A stretch of DNA of 64,000 bases from Hypoxylon rubiginosum (GCA_902806565.1 CADCXA010000031.1:1240001-1304000); one strand, 5' to 3'. Shown: positions 33,357 to 45,208, counted from the stretch's first letter. Notes: a model not told the origin generated them from the sequence alone. Translations and numbers: made by a program.

Positions 33357-35024
33357 ATGGCGCATTCAACTGAGACTTCAACCTCCACTACAAACGTGAT
33401 GGCACCTGAGGAGGCCATTGCCACAGAGCTCGAAGCCGACTCGCTGCCTTCAAAAGAGAGAGACTTAGAAGCTGGCAAAGACGAGCCCCTGGAAGTGCCA
33501 AAGGATCCAAATCTCGTTACCTGGGATGGGCCTGAAGACCCCGAGAATCCAAAGAACTGGCCCAACAACATCAAGTGGAAATACACCTCGGCCGTCTCAC
33601 TATTTGTCTTCATCTCGCCCGTATCGTCTGCCATGATCGCGCCCGCCATGAACAATCTAGGCGAAGACCTCGACATGCGGACCCAATTCGAGGTCTACCT
33701 CTCTCTGGCTATCTTTATCCTCGCCTACGCCGTCGGCCCGGTGTTTTTCGGTCCCGCATCCGAGCTCTACGGCCGCGTACGGCTTCTGCAGATCAGCAAC
33801 GTCTGGTATCTGGCCTGGAATCTTGGCTGCGGCTTTGCGACGACCAAGTCCCAGTTCTTCGCCTTCCGCTTTCTCGCTGGCATCGGCGGCAGCGCCCCCC
33901 TGGCACTTGGAGGAGGTGCCATCAGGTGAGACAACACCCCTTTTCCAATTAATCACATATGTTTTCGTTCCCTGGTTCCTTTTTCTTCCCAGATGCCTTA
34001 GGTACTTTACCTGAAGAACATACCTTTGTTAACCCATTGTTTCTATAGTGATACCTGGGACTCGGAGGAGCGTGGAAAAGCCATGGGTCTCTACACCCTA
34101 GGCCCGATTCTAGGACCTGTAATAGGCCCGATCGCCGGAGGTTTCATCGCCCAATACTCGACGTGGCGCTGGGTCTTCTGGTCCACGAGCGCTGCCGCTC
34201 TCGCCGTCCAGGCAGTTGGCATGATTTGGCTCCGTGAATCGCATCCGGGCACCCTCCTGAAAAGGAAGCGCGACCGCCTCGCCAAGGAGACGGGCAATGA
34301 CGAGCTACACACCGAAGAGAAGGTCGAGAGTCTTCCGTACAAGCTTTTGCACGCTGTCATTCGGCCGATGCGCATGTTCACGACCCAGCCCATCGTAACT
34401 TGCATTTCCGTGTACATGGGATATCTCTTCGGGACGACATACCTCATGTTTGCAACGTTCCCGACCATATGGACCACTTGGTATGGCGAGCCTATGGGCA
34501 TCGGCGGACTCAACTACCTCTCGATCGCCATAGGGTCCTTCGTTGGCCTCATCCTCAATATCAAGTTTGTCGACCGCATCTACAAAAGCCTCAAGGCAAA
34601 GAATGGCGGCGTCGGCCAGCCTGAGTTCCGCATGCCGTGCATGGCTGTGGGGTCTGTCATCACTACCATTGGTCTCTTTTGGTACGGCTGGAGTATCGAG
34701 GGCAGGGCGCACTGGATCATGCCTAATCTTGGCGCCTTGATATTCACGGCTGGGACAATCTCGTGCCTGCAGGGCATGCAGACCTACATTGTCGACAGCT
34801 ACCAGACCTACGCCGCCAGTGCCATGGCCGCGTGCGCTATCCTGCGTAGCTTGGCCGGTTTCGGCTTTCCCCTTTTCGCTCCATACATGTATAGCGACCT
34901 AGGCTATGGTTGGGGTACTAGCGTGTTGGCCTTCATCAGCATCGGTATCGGCTGGGCGGCTCCCTTCTTCTTCTGGTTCTTTGGCCCTAAGTTACGTGCC
35001 GTGTCGAAATTTGCGTCCGGCTGA
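33357..35024 (+). CDS. vrtL: MFS drug/metabolite exporter (VrtL-like)
   Basis: Exons 33357-33925 and 34049-35024 give 514 residues; ATG 33288 would add 23. After a hydrophilic N-terminus with the DGPEDPENPKNWP segment typical of fungal DHA1 multidrug transporters, about 12 hydrophobic segments follow. The loop 2/3 motif is GPASELYGR, the intron falls in ALGGGAISDTWDSEERG, and the DHA1 TM5 motif appears as LGPILGPVIGPIAGG. Such transporters export small molecules by proton antiport at the plasma membrane. VrtL is the proposed exporter of viridicatumtoxin. The Copia LTR lies just upstream, so its native distal promoter has been displaced by 5.8 kb. Confidence 0.88.
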
Positions 35025-35505
35025 GGCATGATAAAGGGAAGTGCTGGGGCCCGCCTATTCTCAGATTGACTGAGACTCGATGGGTTATGCCACCGATGTG
35101 GGCAGTTGGACATGTAATAGATCTGCAAGCGTACAAGTTCGTGTCATGTACTTAATTCTTCATTATTAATAAAACACCCTACTCTAGAACCGGACATCTC
35201 GAATCAGATCTATGGTTACTGCGCTTGAATACCTCGTCTACTTCATTTACTCTACTTGGAATTTACAGCTTGAAGGAGATACGTCCGAATGCCATTTCAA
35301 ATCGTCTCCTACACCTAGATTAAGCGTAGGGTATCAAGCCTCGAGACTTGCAAGACTCATTCCCTCTCTCCAGTTTAGATACATGTCCATGCCCGACTGC
35401 TTGAAAACAAACAGCTGTCGCAGCTTCCAAGGTTCTTCTGGACGCACGAACTGCGGCTAGGGGTATCGTATTGCATTAGCTATCTGTGCAGCTCGGGGCG
35501 CGCCA
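35025..35505. other. Convergent intergenic region
   Basis: The 481 bases between the 3' ends of the exporter and the first P450 hold no supported gene. Confidence 0.4.
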
Positions 35506-37386
35506 TCACTTCTTACGTACCTCAAACAGACCGAAGAACGTGGGGACGAATTTGTATATCTCCATCTCGGCGACGTGTTTGCCGATACACCCCCTTGAAC
35601 CGTGCCCGAACGCGAGGTCGTGCGCATTCATGGCGCTCAGACGGGTGTTGTACTCCGCCTTCGGCTCATCGGGCCCTCGCAGCCAACGCTGCGGGTTGAA
35701 CTCGTCGGCATCCTCGCCGAAGATCCCTCGGTCCAGTCCGATCAGGTCGCCATGCATCCCGATGGCGATGCCGCCGGGGAGTCTGCGGCCGTCGGGCAGC
35801 TCGACACCGCCTGGCGGGGTCTCGCGCTCCATCAGGCCCATGAAGACGAAGTGTTTGCGCAGCGCCTCCCGGACGACGGCCGCGCAGAAGGGCAGCTGGA
35901 AGCGAGCAACCTTAAAGGGGATGGGGAACGGTCCGCGCCTCTCGTAGGTGGCATCTAGCTCCTCGACGATCTTCCGGTGGATCCATGGGTTCTTGAGCGA
36001 GTAGTAGATGGCGGTGCGGATGACTACGGCTGTCGTGTCGCTCCCGGCCACCAGGTTAGTTTGGAGATAGCCGACGAGCTGCCCTTCGGAGATGTTGCTG
36101 TCCTTTCTCTGGGCCTCCAGGAACCGGTCTGCAAAATCGGATGGCCTGCCCCCACGGCTTGCTCCCGAGCCAGCCTTCTCTTGAGCGAGGCGGTCTTCAA
36201 GGACTATTCAGAGTCCGATGTTAATAAGTCCCTAATTTAGATGCACTGGCGACCTGAATGCTTGTCTTCTCCACCCTGAGAGACAGTTTAACCTAGCCAG
36301 TCCCGTCATCGGCTCAAAAGGGGCGGAAGTAATTGTTGGAATACGTACTGCGCCTGCACCGTATAGCGAAGTGCCCGGACTGGTTTGGCTTGAAAAGTTT
36401 GCTAATTGGGTTCAATCGGTAGATCCGGTCAATGATAGGCATGGCAAGTGCCTGCCTTCATATCAGCGTAACAACCCCTAAGTGTGAGCTGTAATGGTCT
36501 CGGACTTACAATGCCTCTGTAATCCAGATCCTTCTGCAGCTGCTTTAAGACGCCGTCAACGTCTCCACCTGCTTTCAGAAAGCCCAGGTTACGACTCATA
36601 GTCATGTCCAAGACTACGTCGAACGCAACTAGAGATCGATGCAGTCAGTATGTGACATATGTGACACTATCTCGATGAAATCGTGGTATGCTATTCACAG
36701 TATTGCACCCAGTTGTGGAAATCACATGGGCTCTTGGGCTGGATGAAAAGTTCTTGCATCTTCACACAGAACATCTTCATATTTTCATCTACAAAAGGCT
36801 CAAACTATCACAGGTCGGGATCAGCTCAAATCTTCCCATTCAAGGAATGATCATATGGGGCTCATGAAGTCGACCAGTACATACTTGTATGATAGATGAC
36901 ATAGCGTACGCTCCCGCAACCGGCCTTCGAATTCGGGCATGTGTCTTGTTGTCTGCCGCTGAAAACATGGTCATCTGCTTCTTGCCCTTATAGACCGGCG
37001 CCATTGCCTTCACCATGTTGGACTATTTGAATGCACGTATCCTTCATTAGCATTGCCGGTCCAGCTTTCTTATCCATGGGCAAGTTAACTGAGCTCATTC
37101 TCACCTTCTTGAACTCGGTGTGAAAGCCGTAGATCAGCTCAACAGCTCGCGGATCTGAACAGCTGACCATCTTAGGCCCGATACGAACTAGGGAGGAGTT
37201 GTATTTCTCGTGCAGACCAGGGAGGTCCTCCTTGAACCTCCACTGCCATAATTTGTAAAGGCGCCAAACATTGGTGAACTTTGCTACAGCTGGCCCCGGG
37301 ATGTTGACAAGGCCGGGCCTTAGAGCATCGCGCAGCAAACTCAAGAGAAAAAGCACAATGGCCCCTCCTAGCAGCGTTAACAACAT
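35506..37386 (-). CDS. Cytochrome P450 monooxygenase 1 (VrtE/VrtK slot)
   Basis: Six minus-strand exons (37386-37105, 37022-36885, 36804-36699, 36628-36510, 36451-36349, 36203-35506) are all in phase and give 481 residues. An N-terminal membrane anchor (LLTLLGGAIVLFLLSLL) precedes the proline-rich NIPGPAVAKF. Further marks are MFSAADNKTHARIRRPVAGAY (C-helix region), AGSDTT in the I-helix, REALR as the ExxR site, and a standard heme loop FGHGSRGCIGKH with Cys455. It is an ER-bound oxygenase needing a P450 reductase. In viridicatumtoxin biosynthesis VrtE hydroxylates C5 and VrtK spirocyclises the geranyl group; sequence alone does not decide which this is, but its canonical oxygen- and heme-binding motifs suit a hydroxylase. 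Confidence 0.88.
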
Positions 37387-38017
37387 GATTTCTCGAAAAA
37401 ATCGTTTTCCTACACTGCACGTGGCTGTTAACGTCCAATTGGATGCTCGATGGTATGAGAGAACAATTCAGCATCTCTTTCCCATATGTCAGTAATAATA
37501 TAGGACTTATCATCAACGAATTCCCCTCAGCCTTCAGCTTGCCATGATAGTAGAGGAGATCCTCAAACGGCAACGGTTCGGATGCCTGTGCCGCGCTGAC
37601 GCCTGCCCGGATTTTAACTCCAGCTTGGCTCATGCACTTAGACCGGGACGATAGGCCGGATTCTAACCGATCAAAACCCGCGAATAAGCTTACCGCAATA
37701 CTTATCGCAATAAATAAGACATGGCGCATGCATAGTGCCTGTACTGTAGCCCGGACCCGAGCCCGAATCCTACCGGACGAGCTGTGAACCCGAGCCGGCC
37801 ACCAATCGATACGCCCTAGGAGATCTCCCAGAATCCGAATCGTTGACGTCGCTATTAATTTTCATGTGGTGCCTCCATGTATACTCGTATACCTGGTAGG
37901 TACTTACCATTTCTTTTTGCTTCACCTGCTTCCTTATAGCATGAACTCCCCCCTCTCCCCCTTCCATGTTCCAACGACAAACATATCAAGTTATCCGCAG
38001 TCTCACCTCCAGCAAGA
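37387..38017. promoter_or_regulatory. Bidirectional promoter between the two P450 genes
   Basis: These 631 bases separate divergent P450 genes. AAAACCCGC at 37673-37681 resembles the repeated cluster motif, and several CCCGA/CCCGG strings crowd 37749-37795. Confidence 0.45.
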
Positions 38018-39926
38018 ATGGGTGACCCTTCTCTCGCTGGTATTGCCCACCATCTCTCATCAATATCTGAATTTGCGGGCCTCCTAGCTATCGGACTAGT
38101 TGTGTATCTCGTCGGGGAGGCATTCTATAATCTTTTCCTACATCCACTTGCCAAAGTCCCGGGCCCTTTCTCCTGCCGCATTAGCAAACTGCCATGGGTA
38201 TGCTTGAACACCACATTGTATACAAATCGTAGCATTGAAGAAGGACTCTAACCCTTGCGTGCATGTAGGATTACTGGCAGTGGACGGGTCGCCTCCCACA
38301 GCACACGGCTAGGGTTCACGCCAAATACGGCGAGGTAGTCCGCATATCGCCCAACGAACTCAGCTTCGCCAACCAAGATGCCTGGGCTCACATCTTCGCC
38401 AAGCTTCCCGGCCAGGAGCAGTGGCCCCGGCACCCGAAGAGGGTTCCGCAGGGGAAGAACGGCCCGCAGAGCATCATGAATACATCTGGCAACTATCATG
38501 CCCGCTTCCGCAGGTTGCTTAACCACGCCTTCTCGGAGAAAGGTCTGCAGGAGCAGCAGGGCCTCATCACCAAGTACATCGACCTCTTCATCAACAGGGT
38601 CGGCGACTTCGCCCAGACCGGAGAGACCGTGGACATAACGAAATGGTAATAGCCAGAGCCTACAACAACACTTCAAGTCCTGTGCTGATTGACTGATCGT
38701 AATTCGAAGGTTAGGAATGGTGGGCTTCGATGTCATCAGTGACCTAGGCTGGAGCGAGCCTTTCAACTGCGTTGAGAAGGGGGAAGTCCATGAATGGGTA
38801 TTTGCAATCCAGCTCGCCTGCCATGCCCAATGTACGATTAATGTCGTGTTTCCAGATGAAAACATTTGTAGAGACGGCATTCGATTCGCAGATGAAGTTC
38901 CTGTTCCGCGAACACGGGCTGATGTGGCTCGCACCGTACTTCGTCCCCAAGTACATGCAGCTCGCTCGGCTGAAGAACTTCAAGTACGCGCGCAGCAGGG
39001 TCGAGGAGCGCATCCGGACCGGCGGAATCCGCGGCGACTTCTGGGACAAGGTCGCTATGAAGAGCGCCGACGACAATGCCGGCGGAGAGGGTCTGACTAA
39101 GGAAGAGATGATTGTGGCTGCCGTGACGCTTGTTGGCACCGGTTCCGAGACCATCTCGACACTGTTGACGGGCCTTGTTTACTTCTTGGGCAGGAACCCG
39201 CACGCCATGAAGAAGCTCGTGCACGAGATCAGGACGTCGTTCGCCTCCCCCGACGAGATCGACTTTGTCTCAGTTCACAAGTTGAAGTACATGACGGCCT
39301 GTCTGGAGGAGACGATGCGCCTGTATCCGCCCGTCATCACCATGCTCTGGCGCACGCCACCAAAAGGCGGCGGCTCCGTTAGCGGCCTGTTCATACCCGA
39401 AGGCGTAAGTGCACTCCTCTGTGTATCTCTGATCAGCTAGTAGTGCTGGAAGCTAACCGACTACAACCGAACGGCGCAGACCGGATGCAACATTTCGTTT
39501 TTTGGCATCGCGCAGAATCCCGCCTACTTCCATCGGCCTAACGACTTCTGTCCCGAACGCTTCGTACCTAACCCCCCGGCCGAGTTCGCCAACGAGAACC
39601 ACGAGCCTTTCCACCCCTTCAGCATAGGTGCCTACAACGTAAAGAGAGACCCACCCGCGTAGGATCCTACTACTTGCGGCTAGATACGTTATAACGTTTC
39701 GATACTAACGTACATGTAGTGCATCGGCCAAAACCTGGCCAACGCGGAGTCGCGCCTGATCTTGACCAAGATGCTGTGGCACTACAACATCCGACTCGAC
39801 GAGCGCACTCCGTCCGATTGGCTCGACCAAAGATCCTACGGTGTCTTCATCAAGAAAGTCCTTCACGTGCAGTTCAGTCCCGGCAGGGAAAAGGGCAACG
39901 GAGTGGCCAATGGGGTGGCTCACTGA
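38018..39926 (+). CDS. Cytochrome P450 monooxygenase 2 with atypical heme loop (VrtE/VrtK slot)
   Basis: Six exons (38018-38197, 38269-38645, 38710-38797, 38856-39404, 39480-39638, 39720-39926) are in phase and give 519 residues. There is an N-terminal anchor (LLAIGLVVYLVGEAF), KVPGPFSCRISKLPW, an HARFRRLLNHAFSEK C-helix segment, TGSETISTL in the I-helix, and EETMRLYPPV as the ExxR region. The heme loop reads FSIGAYNCIGQNLA with Cys452. The arginine that normally salt-bridges a heme propionate is Tyr450, and the I-helix Thr-Thr pair is Thr-Ile. The last intron falls between Asn451 and Cys452, so a splice error was considered, but no alternative donor restores Arg. It is the rightmost cluster gene. 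These departures might suit the spirocyclase (VrtK) role, which is inference. Confidence 0.85.
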
Positions 39927-40380
39927 GTAGGGATTTGACATCTATTCGACTATAAGGTTGAGGTTAAGGTCGAACATTTCGATGTTGGATTTTATTAGAA
40001 AACGTCGGAGTTTGTCCTAGAGTTGTCAGATAGAAAATTTTTGATACGAGAGGTGAGCCCTCGAGGAAGTGGCCAACCGCCCTTAGGACGGGCTTGTCAT
40101 CGATATCGGTGTCATTATCATTGAACCCATTCTGCTCTGCATATTTCCCCGTCTCATCTGCTGTTCGTTTCTTACCCATTTTTAGTTATCTTTAACGACC
40201 TAAAGGATAGGTTGGATACGTGTCCGTATAATAGCTAAGGTGCCAGAATAGGAAGCTCAACGCCTATTAGATACGGACGGGAAGAAAAATTAGGAAATTT
40301 AAAGACGAAGAGAGGATAAGGCAAGAGTTGAAATAGAAACTTAGAAACCGCGAACCCGCCTCTTCAGCTCCACTTAATGT
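39927..40380. other. Junction between cluster and transposon island
   Basis: The right flank of the cluster becomes AT-rich. A 71-codon minus-strand frame at 39964-40179 has an acidic, lysine-rich composition but no recognisable domain and is probably not a gene. Confidence 0.4.
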
Positions 40381-40402
40381 ATTACGTAACCCGAGTCTCT
40401 AA
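40381..40402 (+). repeat. Left outer inverted-repeat arm
   Basis: ATTACGTAAC followed by CCGAGTCTCTAA matches, inverted, the sequence at 47771-47793, and matches 47711-47733 directly. It may be the left end of an older element that encloses the MITE and the MULE. Confidence 0.5.
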
Positions 40403-40425
40403 AACCTGGCCCTAAAACCGCTATA

Positions 40426-40678
40426 ATTACAATGGGCTATAGGGCACCTAAGCCCTGTAACATGCCAAAGCCCTATAGCACACCAGAGCCCTATATTACA
40501 ACCCCCATACGTTAGATATTCTACCTATCTAGGTAGCTACAGCGCATTATAGATTCCTTGTCGCTAGAATGTGCTGTAGCTAGAATTAGGTACGTAAGGG
40601 GGTTGTAATATAGGGCTCTGGTGCGCTGCAGGGCTTTGGCATGTTACAGGGCTTAGGTGCCCTATAGCTCACTGTAAT
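40426..40678. mobile_element. Palindromic MITE-like element, 253 bp
   Basis: The arms 40426-40506 and 40598-40678 are 81 bases each and nearly perfect reverse complements (ATTACAATGGGCTATAGGGC against ATTACAGTGAGCTATAGGGC). They enclose a 91-base loop and have no coding capacity. The right end abuts the MULE insertion. A TA target duplication is possible but ambiguous because both flanks are TA-rich. Confidence 0.75.
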
Positions 40679-40679
40679 T
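40671..40679 (+). repeat. Left 9-bp target-site duplication of the MULE
   Basis: ACTGTAATT directly precedes the left terminal repeat and recurs at 47673-47681. Its first eight bases are the terminal bases of the MITE. Confidence 0.95.
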
Positions 40680-40892
40680 GGGGATACAGCTCAGCCGACC
40701 ATTGACCCGCTTTGGACCTGACCATAGCCCCATTTATTTGTATGTGGCGGGGTGCCGACCACTGACCATTGGGATCTGACCTGACCATGGCCCCATGGTC
40801 AATCTTGGCATTTATTAATAGAGTACTCAATAACCCCTCCATATCCAATTAACCACTTTCACTCTAGTGGCTCCATTTATATAAGCCAATTA
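40680..40892 (+). repeat. Left terminal inverted repeat (213 bp)
   Basis: It starts GGGGATACAGCTCAGCC and is the reverse complement of 47460-47672 with about six mismatches by eye. It contains multiple TGACCAT-type strings, a TATATAA-like site near its inner end and one GAGTACTC motif at 40821. Confidence 0.95.
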
Positions 40893-41257
40893 CGTAGCTA
40901 GGTGAGCATTTATTAGAATATCACCACCACAAATCTATTAGAATACCACCACCACATATCACGAAATTTACCTCCTTTTACCTACCTACTTAACAAAACG
41001 TTTTGCTTATATCGATCTGCTTGATGAGCACTCATCGACTACTTATTAGGCTTTGCGGTGAGTTCACCGATGGCAGGACCAAGTAAGATGTAGTGATGGG
41101 TACGATTGACCGCCGACTTGACCGCCGATTTGACCGCCAAAGCGCAGGAGTTTACTATGGAATAGTTAATGAGTACTCAATAAGCAATCAATTATTAAAC
41201 CAGCGTGAGTCCTCACATTTACCTATACATCGCGCTCATCAATACGAGAATCTAACA
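40893..41257. promoter_or_regulatory. Spacer between left TIR and transposase gene
   Basis: This 365-base leader or promoter contains GAGTACTC (41171) and two GACCGCC-type repeats at 41107-41140. No gene is seen. Confidence 0.4.
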
Positions 41258-44200
41258 ATGGCTCAACCCCACCAGATTATTCGACCTAACTATGCTGAAG
41301 ACATACCAGATGGTAAGCTTCAACTTAGATACTGGCGACGAGTTGAGGTATACTCATTAATTGTTTATAGATTATCGAGTTGAGGCACCTGCTCTCCCAA
41401 AACCATGGACAGATGCCTTACTCGATCTCACGACTCGGGCTGATATTGGTCGGCGTGAGTACTCGATGACTAACTCAACAACTATTCGGAATCAAGCAAT
41501 GCCGACGAATAGTGAGGATATGAACAACCCGATAGGGCACCCCGATTCCATCGAGCTCTCCTTAAGCACTCCGCGATTAGTGTCAAGTGGTAGACGATTA
41601 ATTGACGGTACATTGGTGCATCAAAATACTGCCACCTACGTTCGTCACGTTTATGCAGTTTCAACGCTTCCGGCCTATCCAAGGACTGACCCAGATGGAG
41701 TGCTTTATATATGCCCTATTGGAGTACTCAATGAAGCCGTTCAAAATGCGCCCTGGGAGGACGTAAGTGATCCTGTATAGTGGTTAAGAAGTACTCATTG
41801 AGTACTCAGCTAATTTCCGTCTTCTAGATGCAATATTCGACATACCAGAAACACCCAGCGAAGGCTGGGACAACCGACCTATTAAACGATGCCGCCGTGA
41901 TACGTTATACACGTCAATGTAGTGGTATTAAGATCTGTCCACATCTACACCCAAACATTCGCGATCTCCATCACACACGTATCCCCGAAGATGACTCCTT
42001 TTGGAGTATGCCTGCGAGGATTAATCGAGCACGCGAGAAGCACTCGGCTTTGTTCGAGGCAGTTGCCTTTGCACGGGGAGCACTCAAAGCTTTCGATGTG
42101 CCTAAGCCATGTCACAGGACCTTGAAGCCTGAATTCTTTCCTGGTGACAGGTGGAATGAAATGACAATGCAAGGGTATGTCGAGTGTGTGTTGGGTCACG
42201 GGCAAATGGCGGGCGACAATGTAAGTACTCGCAAACTACCTATTGAGTACTTATTAACCTCTTCACTAGTATCCTGACGGATCGCCGAGGAAATTCTTGC
42301 AATGCGCGAATCATGGGATGGAAGAGTATGCGCACTTTTCTCGACATGTCCCTGCCCGTTTAATGGAACACTGGACTGTGATTAAGCGCATAGTTGAGCA
42401 ATGGGACTGGGAGGATATCATCCAAGATAATCCCGAACTTCGAGAGTTTGCTCGGGATATGGGTGAGTATTGTGGGACAATTGCTGGGACGTCTGGGAGG
42501 GGTAAACTGTGCAGTAAGTTTAGGGAGTACTTCATGAGTACTCTTTAAGGACTCACTAACATCTCGTCAGACACATTTCACACCGTTGATACTCCTCCGC
42601 AACTAATACCTCTCAAATGTGATGTGATATTCAAATGGCATATCCCATGCGACCGCAAGAAATACCCATGGTTTTTTCTTTCGATCCATGGTGAGCATAA
42701 ACACCCCCCGCCCACTCCAAATCGTGAACCTAAGAGCTTGGTACGGCGGTTTATTCAGTATATTCGCAAGTCGGGCGATCGTGATGGATCCCTCGGTAGG
42801 TCACGAAGCTCTAAACAACTACTTTTTGAGTACATATTAATTGTATTAGGGACTTTTCTCAGGAGCGAGGCGTGTCAGGAGTTCCTGAGAGAGTTTAATA
42901 GTCAAACGTTCGCCGAGATTCACCCCTATTTTACTAACGATGATGCCTTACGTCGTATCATTCGCCAGGAACGGGCTATACATTATCCTCTAGGTTCTTC
43001 GCGCCTCGCCTTGCGGTATGAATGGGAATTGAATCACAAGGACAGCGAAAACAAGGTAAGTACTCGATGAACTCTCGGTTAGTACTCTATTGCTAAGTTG
43101 ATTATTTGCTCCGCAGTATATTCAATTCTTCCACGATGATAACACGAATTTCATGGTTATTTTGTTCTATGTCGAGCAACTTTTACTCTTGTTTCAGACT
43201 CCAGATATCTCACTCCAAGTAGATATGAATTTCAAGCACCTCATAGGTGGCCAGTTCGAGATAATTTGGGCTTTTTACGATGAAGTATCGCGAAGATGTG
43301 AGTTCCCCATTTGCCCCTCCACGAGTAGTCTCTGAGTACTCAATGAGTACTTATCAAAGATTAACCGTTCTATAGCCGAGGTAACACTCCGAGTAATCAC
43401 AAACTCGCAGAGCCCTGATATGTACTTCTTCATGTTTCAGAATGTCTTTTCAACTGTTCACTCTGCCACTGGTAGAGAGATTCAATTAAAGCATCTCCAC
43501 GGAACTGGTATTCTCGGGTTTACGTTCGATATGGAATGGGGCATTTTTCAAGGTCAGTTGCGACTAGCTACTCTATAAGTACTCATTGAGTACTTAATAA
43601 GTACTAATTGTATATAGCATGGGGACACTTCGTATCGCAGCATCTGGACCCAGAACGCCGTGGATGGCTCTATCATCACAAACGCTCCGTTCGTTTCTGC
43701 AGAGTTCATTACGAGAGAAATGTGAGAAAGCTGCTAGGGGAGTATACGCCGAGATTCCAGAATTCCATATACGATATCCTCATCCACTTACCTGAAGCCA
43801 AGACGGAGTCTGATTATCACGGTACTTGCGAAAAGATAATTTGTGAGTACTCATAGAGTTCTTAATAAGTACTAAGCATACACTAATACTACTTCAGCTG
43901 AGGACACATTAACCAGTAACTACCCTGGGATAATCCCCTGGGTTAAACATAAGAGAATTCCTGAAATCGCATCAGGGCTCGCGAGGTGTTGTTCCGATAT
44001 CGACGAAGCCGACTGGCATGCGATGTCTAGAAGTACGAACGCGGTAGAATCGCTCCATCATGCTAGTTATCATGCTAGTGGCAGGTATAAGCCGGTATTT
44101 GTAGTTGTTCAGGTTAACGCCGAATATGATGCTCGTCGTATCCAACAAGCCGATATATATCAGCGGTACGGCATTCGGTACGGTCAAAGGAATCATTCAT

Positions 44201-44724
44201 TGGATACACGATGGAGCAATGCCATTAAAGCGCAAAGTAAGTGCCCCTAATTTTGATGGAATACTCCATAAGTATTGAATAAGTACTTGCAGAGTACTAA
44301 TTTGCAGTACAGTGAAAAGAACTACCCGTCAGCGACAATCAAGTGACGAACGAAAAGCCAGGAAGCAAATAATTAGATCCTCGCCGCTTTCCGATGCCTC
44401 TGGGAGTACTCAACGATCCCTTAGTGTCCCGAGGACGCCCACTCCACGTCGAACATTGAGTCCTGTCCATAGCACGCCTGGGTCCGGGCGTAGAGGAGGT
44501 CGAAGTCGCAGGTAAGTTATTATGAGTACTTAATGAGTACTCGAAGAGTATATATCGAGCACTTACTGATACCTCTCAGTTCCATGGCAAGAGACGCGAC
44601 AAGCAATGCCTATGATGAAGTCCTTGCTCGTCAAGAGCGGGAGCTTGAGCTTGAGGAGAGGAGACTGCGGCTGGATCAGGCTAGGTATGATCTTGAACAG
44701 AGACGGAGGGCGGAGGGTATTTGA
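41258..44724 (+). CDS. MULE transposase, 13 exons
   Basis: In-phase exons are 41258-41312, 41371-41454, 41497-41762, 41828-42220, 42270-42513, 42571-42795, 42850-43055, 43117-43297, 43376-43552, 43618-43842, 43898-44236, 44313-44511 and 44580-44724, giving 912 residues. A putative zinc-binding region with a closing HGEHKH motif (WRKY-GCM1/FAR1-like) precedes the MULE core. DDE residues are Asp527 (QVDMNF), Asp603 (FDMEWG) and Glu736 (TNAVESLHH), with the MULE-specific CxxH at Cys638-His641 (FCRVHYERN). The C-terminus is basic, then a charged coiled coil (ELELEERRLRLDQ). It should cut and paste the element by binding the terminal repeats in the nucleus. All introns are short and nearly all contain the GAGTACT motif. 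ATG 41258 has a good AACAATGGC context. Confidence 0.82.
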
Positions 44725-45208
44725 CTATTTTTTGTTATAGAATACTCATTAACTACTCATAGAGTACTCTATGAGTACTTAACGAGTATTTAGTTATAAT
44801 GTATTGGATGCTTTATTCCGTGAACTTCCATTTTGCAAATAGGCATAGAAGTAATTAACTATATATGTTGAATTTGGAATTTTATTGCAATCCCTTTTAT
44901 TGCTTAATTATTATGGTAATTCAATTGTAAATGCGTCAGCAAAGATAAATGAGAGTGCTTCATATGGAAACTGGTTTTATATTCCATGAGTACTCATCAA
45001 GTACTCATCAAGTACTCGAAAGGTATTGGTCAAATTAGACTATCATAGCAATGGGTATCGTTGAACGCGTTAAAACTGCCCTACTACCTGGATATCGTCC
45101 GTTTACTCGTAATGAAAAGAACGCCACATAAACACTTTTAAGTACTTATTGAATACTCCATGATTAGCACATGGAGCACTCAAAACCCACTCTCCCTATT
45201 CTAGCCAC
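44725..45208. other. Spacer between the convergent MULE genes
   Basis: These 484 AT-rich bases hold the 3' ends of both genes and clustered GAGTACT copies (44750-44790, 44988-45018). No gene is seen. Confidence 0.5.

Larger units (their letters stand above)
352..39926. other. Viridicatumtoxin-type meroterpenoid biosynthetic gene cluster
   Basis: Fourteen genes in this interval match the full set of families known from the vrt cluster of Penicillium aethiopicum: NR-PKS, acyl-CoA ligase, prenyltransferase, prenyl diphosphate synthase, two P450s, methyltransferase, metallo-beta-lactamase-type thioesterase, FAD monooxygenase, 2OG oxygenase, threonine aldolase, MFS exporter and two Zn2Cys6 regulators. 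The threonine aldolase and acetoacetyl-CoA-synthetase-like ligase beside an NR-PKS that lacks a thioesterase make an especially diagnostic combination. Every gene has an intact frame once introns are removed. A Copia element interrupts the cluster at 27278-33084. Product identity is inferred from gene content; a close analogue of viridicatumtoxin is equally possible. Confidence 0.85.

Noticed and set aside
39639..39719. Alternative splicing that would restore Arg in the P450 heme loop
   Set aside because: No other donor upstream of Cys452 gives an in-phase FxxGxR sequence; reading through the intron meets a stop.
39964..40179. 71-codon minus-strand frame at the cluster edge
   Set aside because: No recognisable domain, and it is located in AT-rich sequence next to the transposon island.
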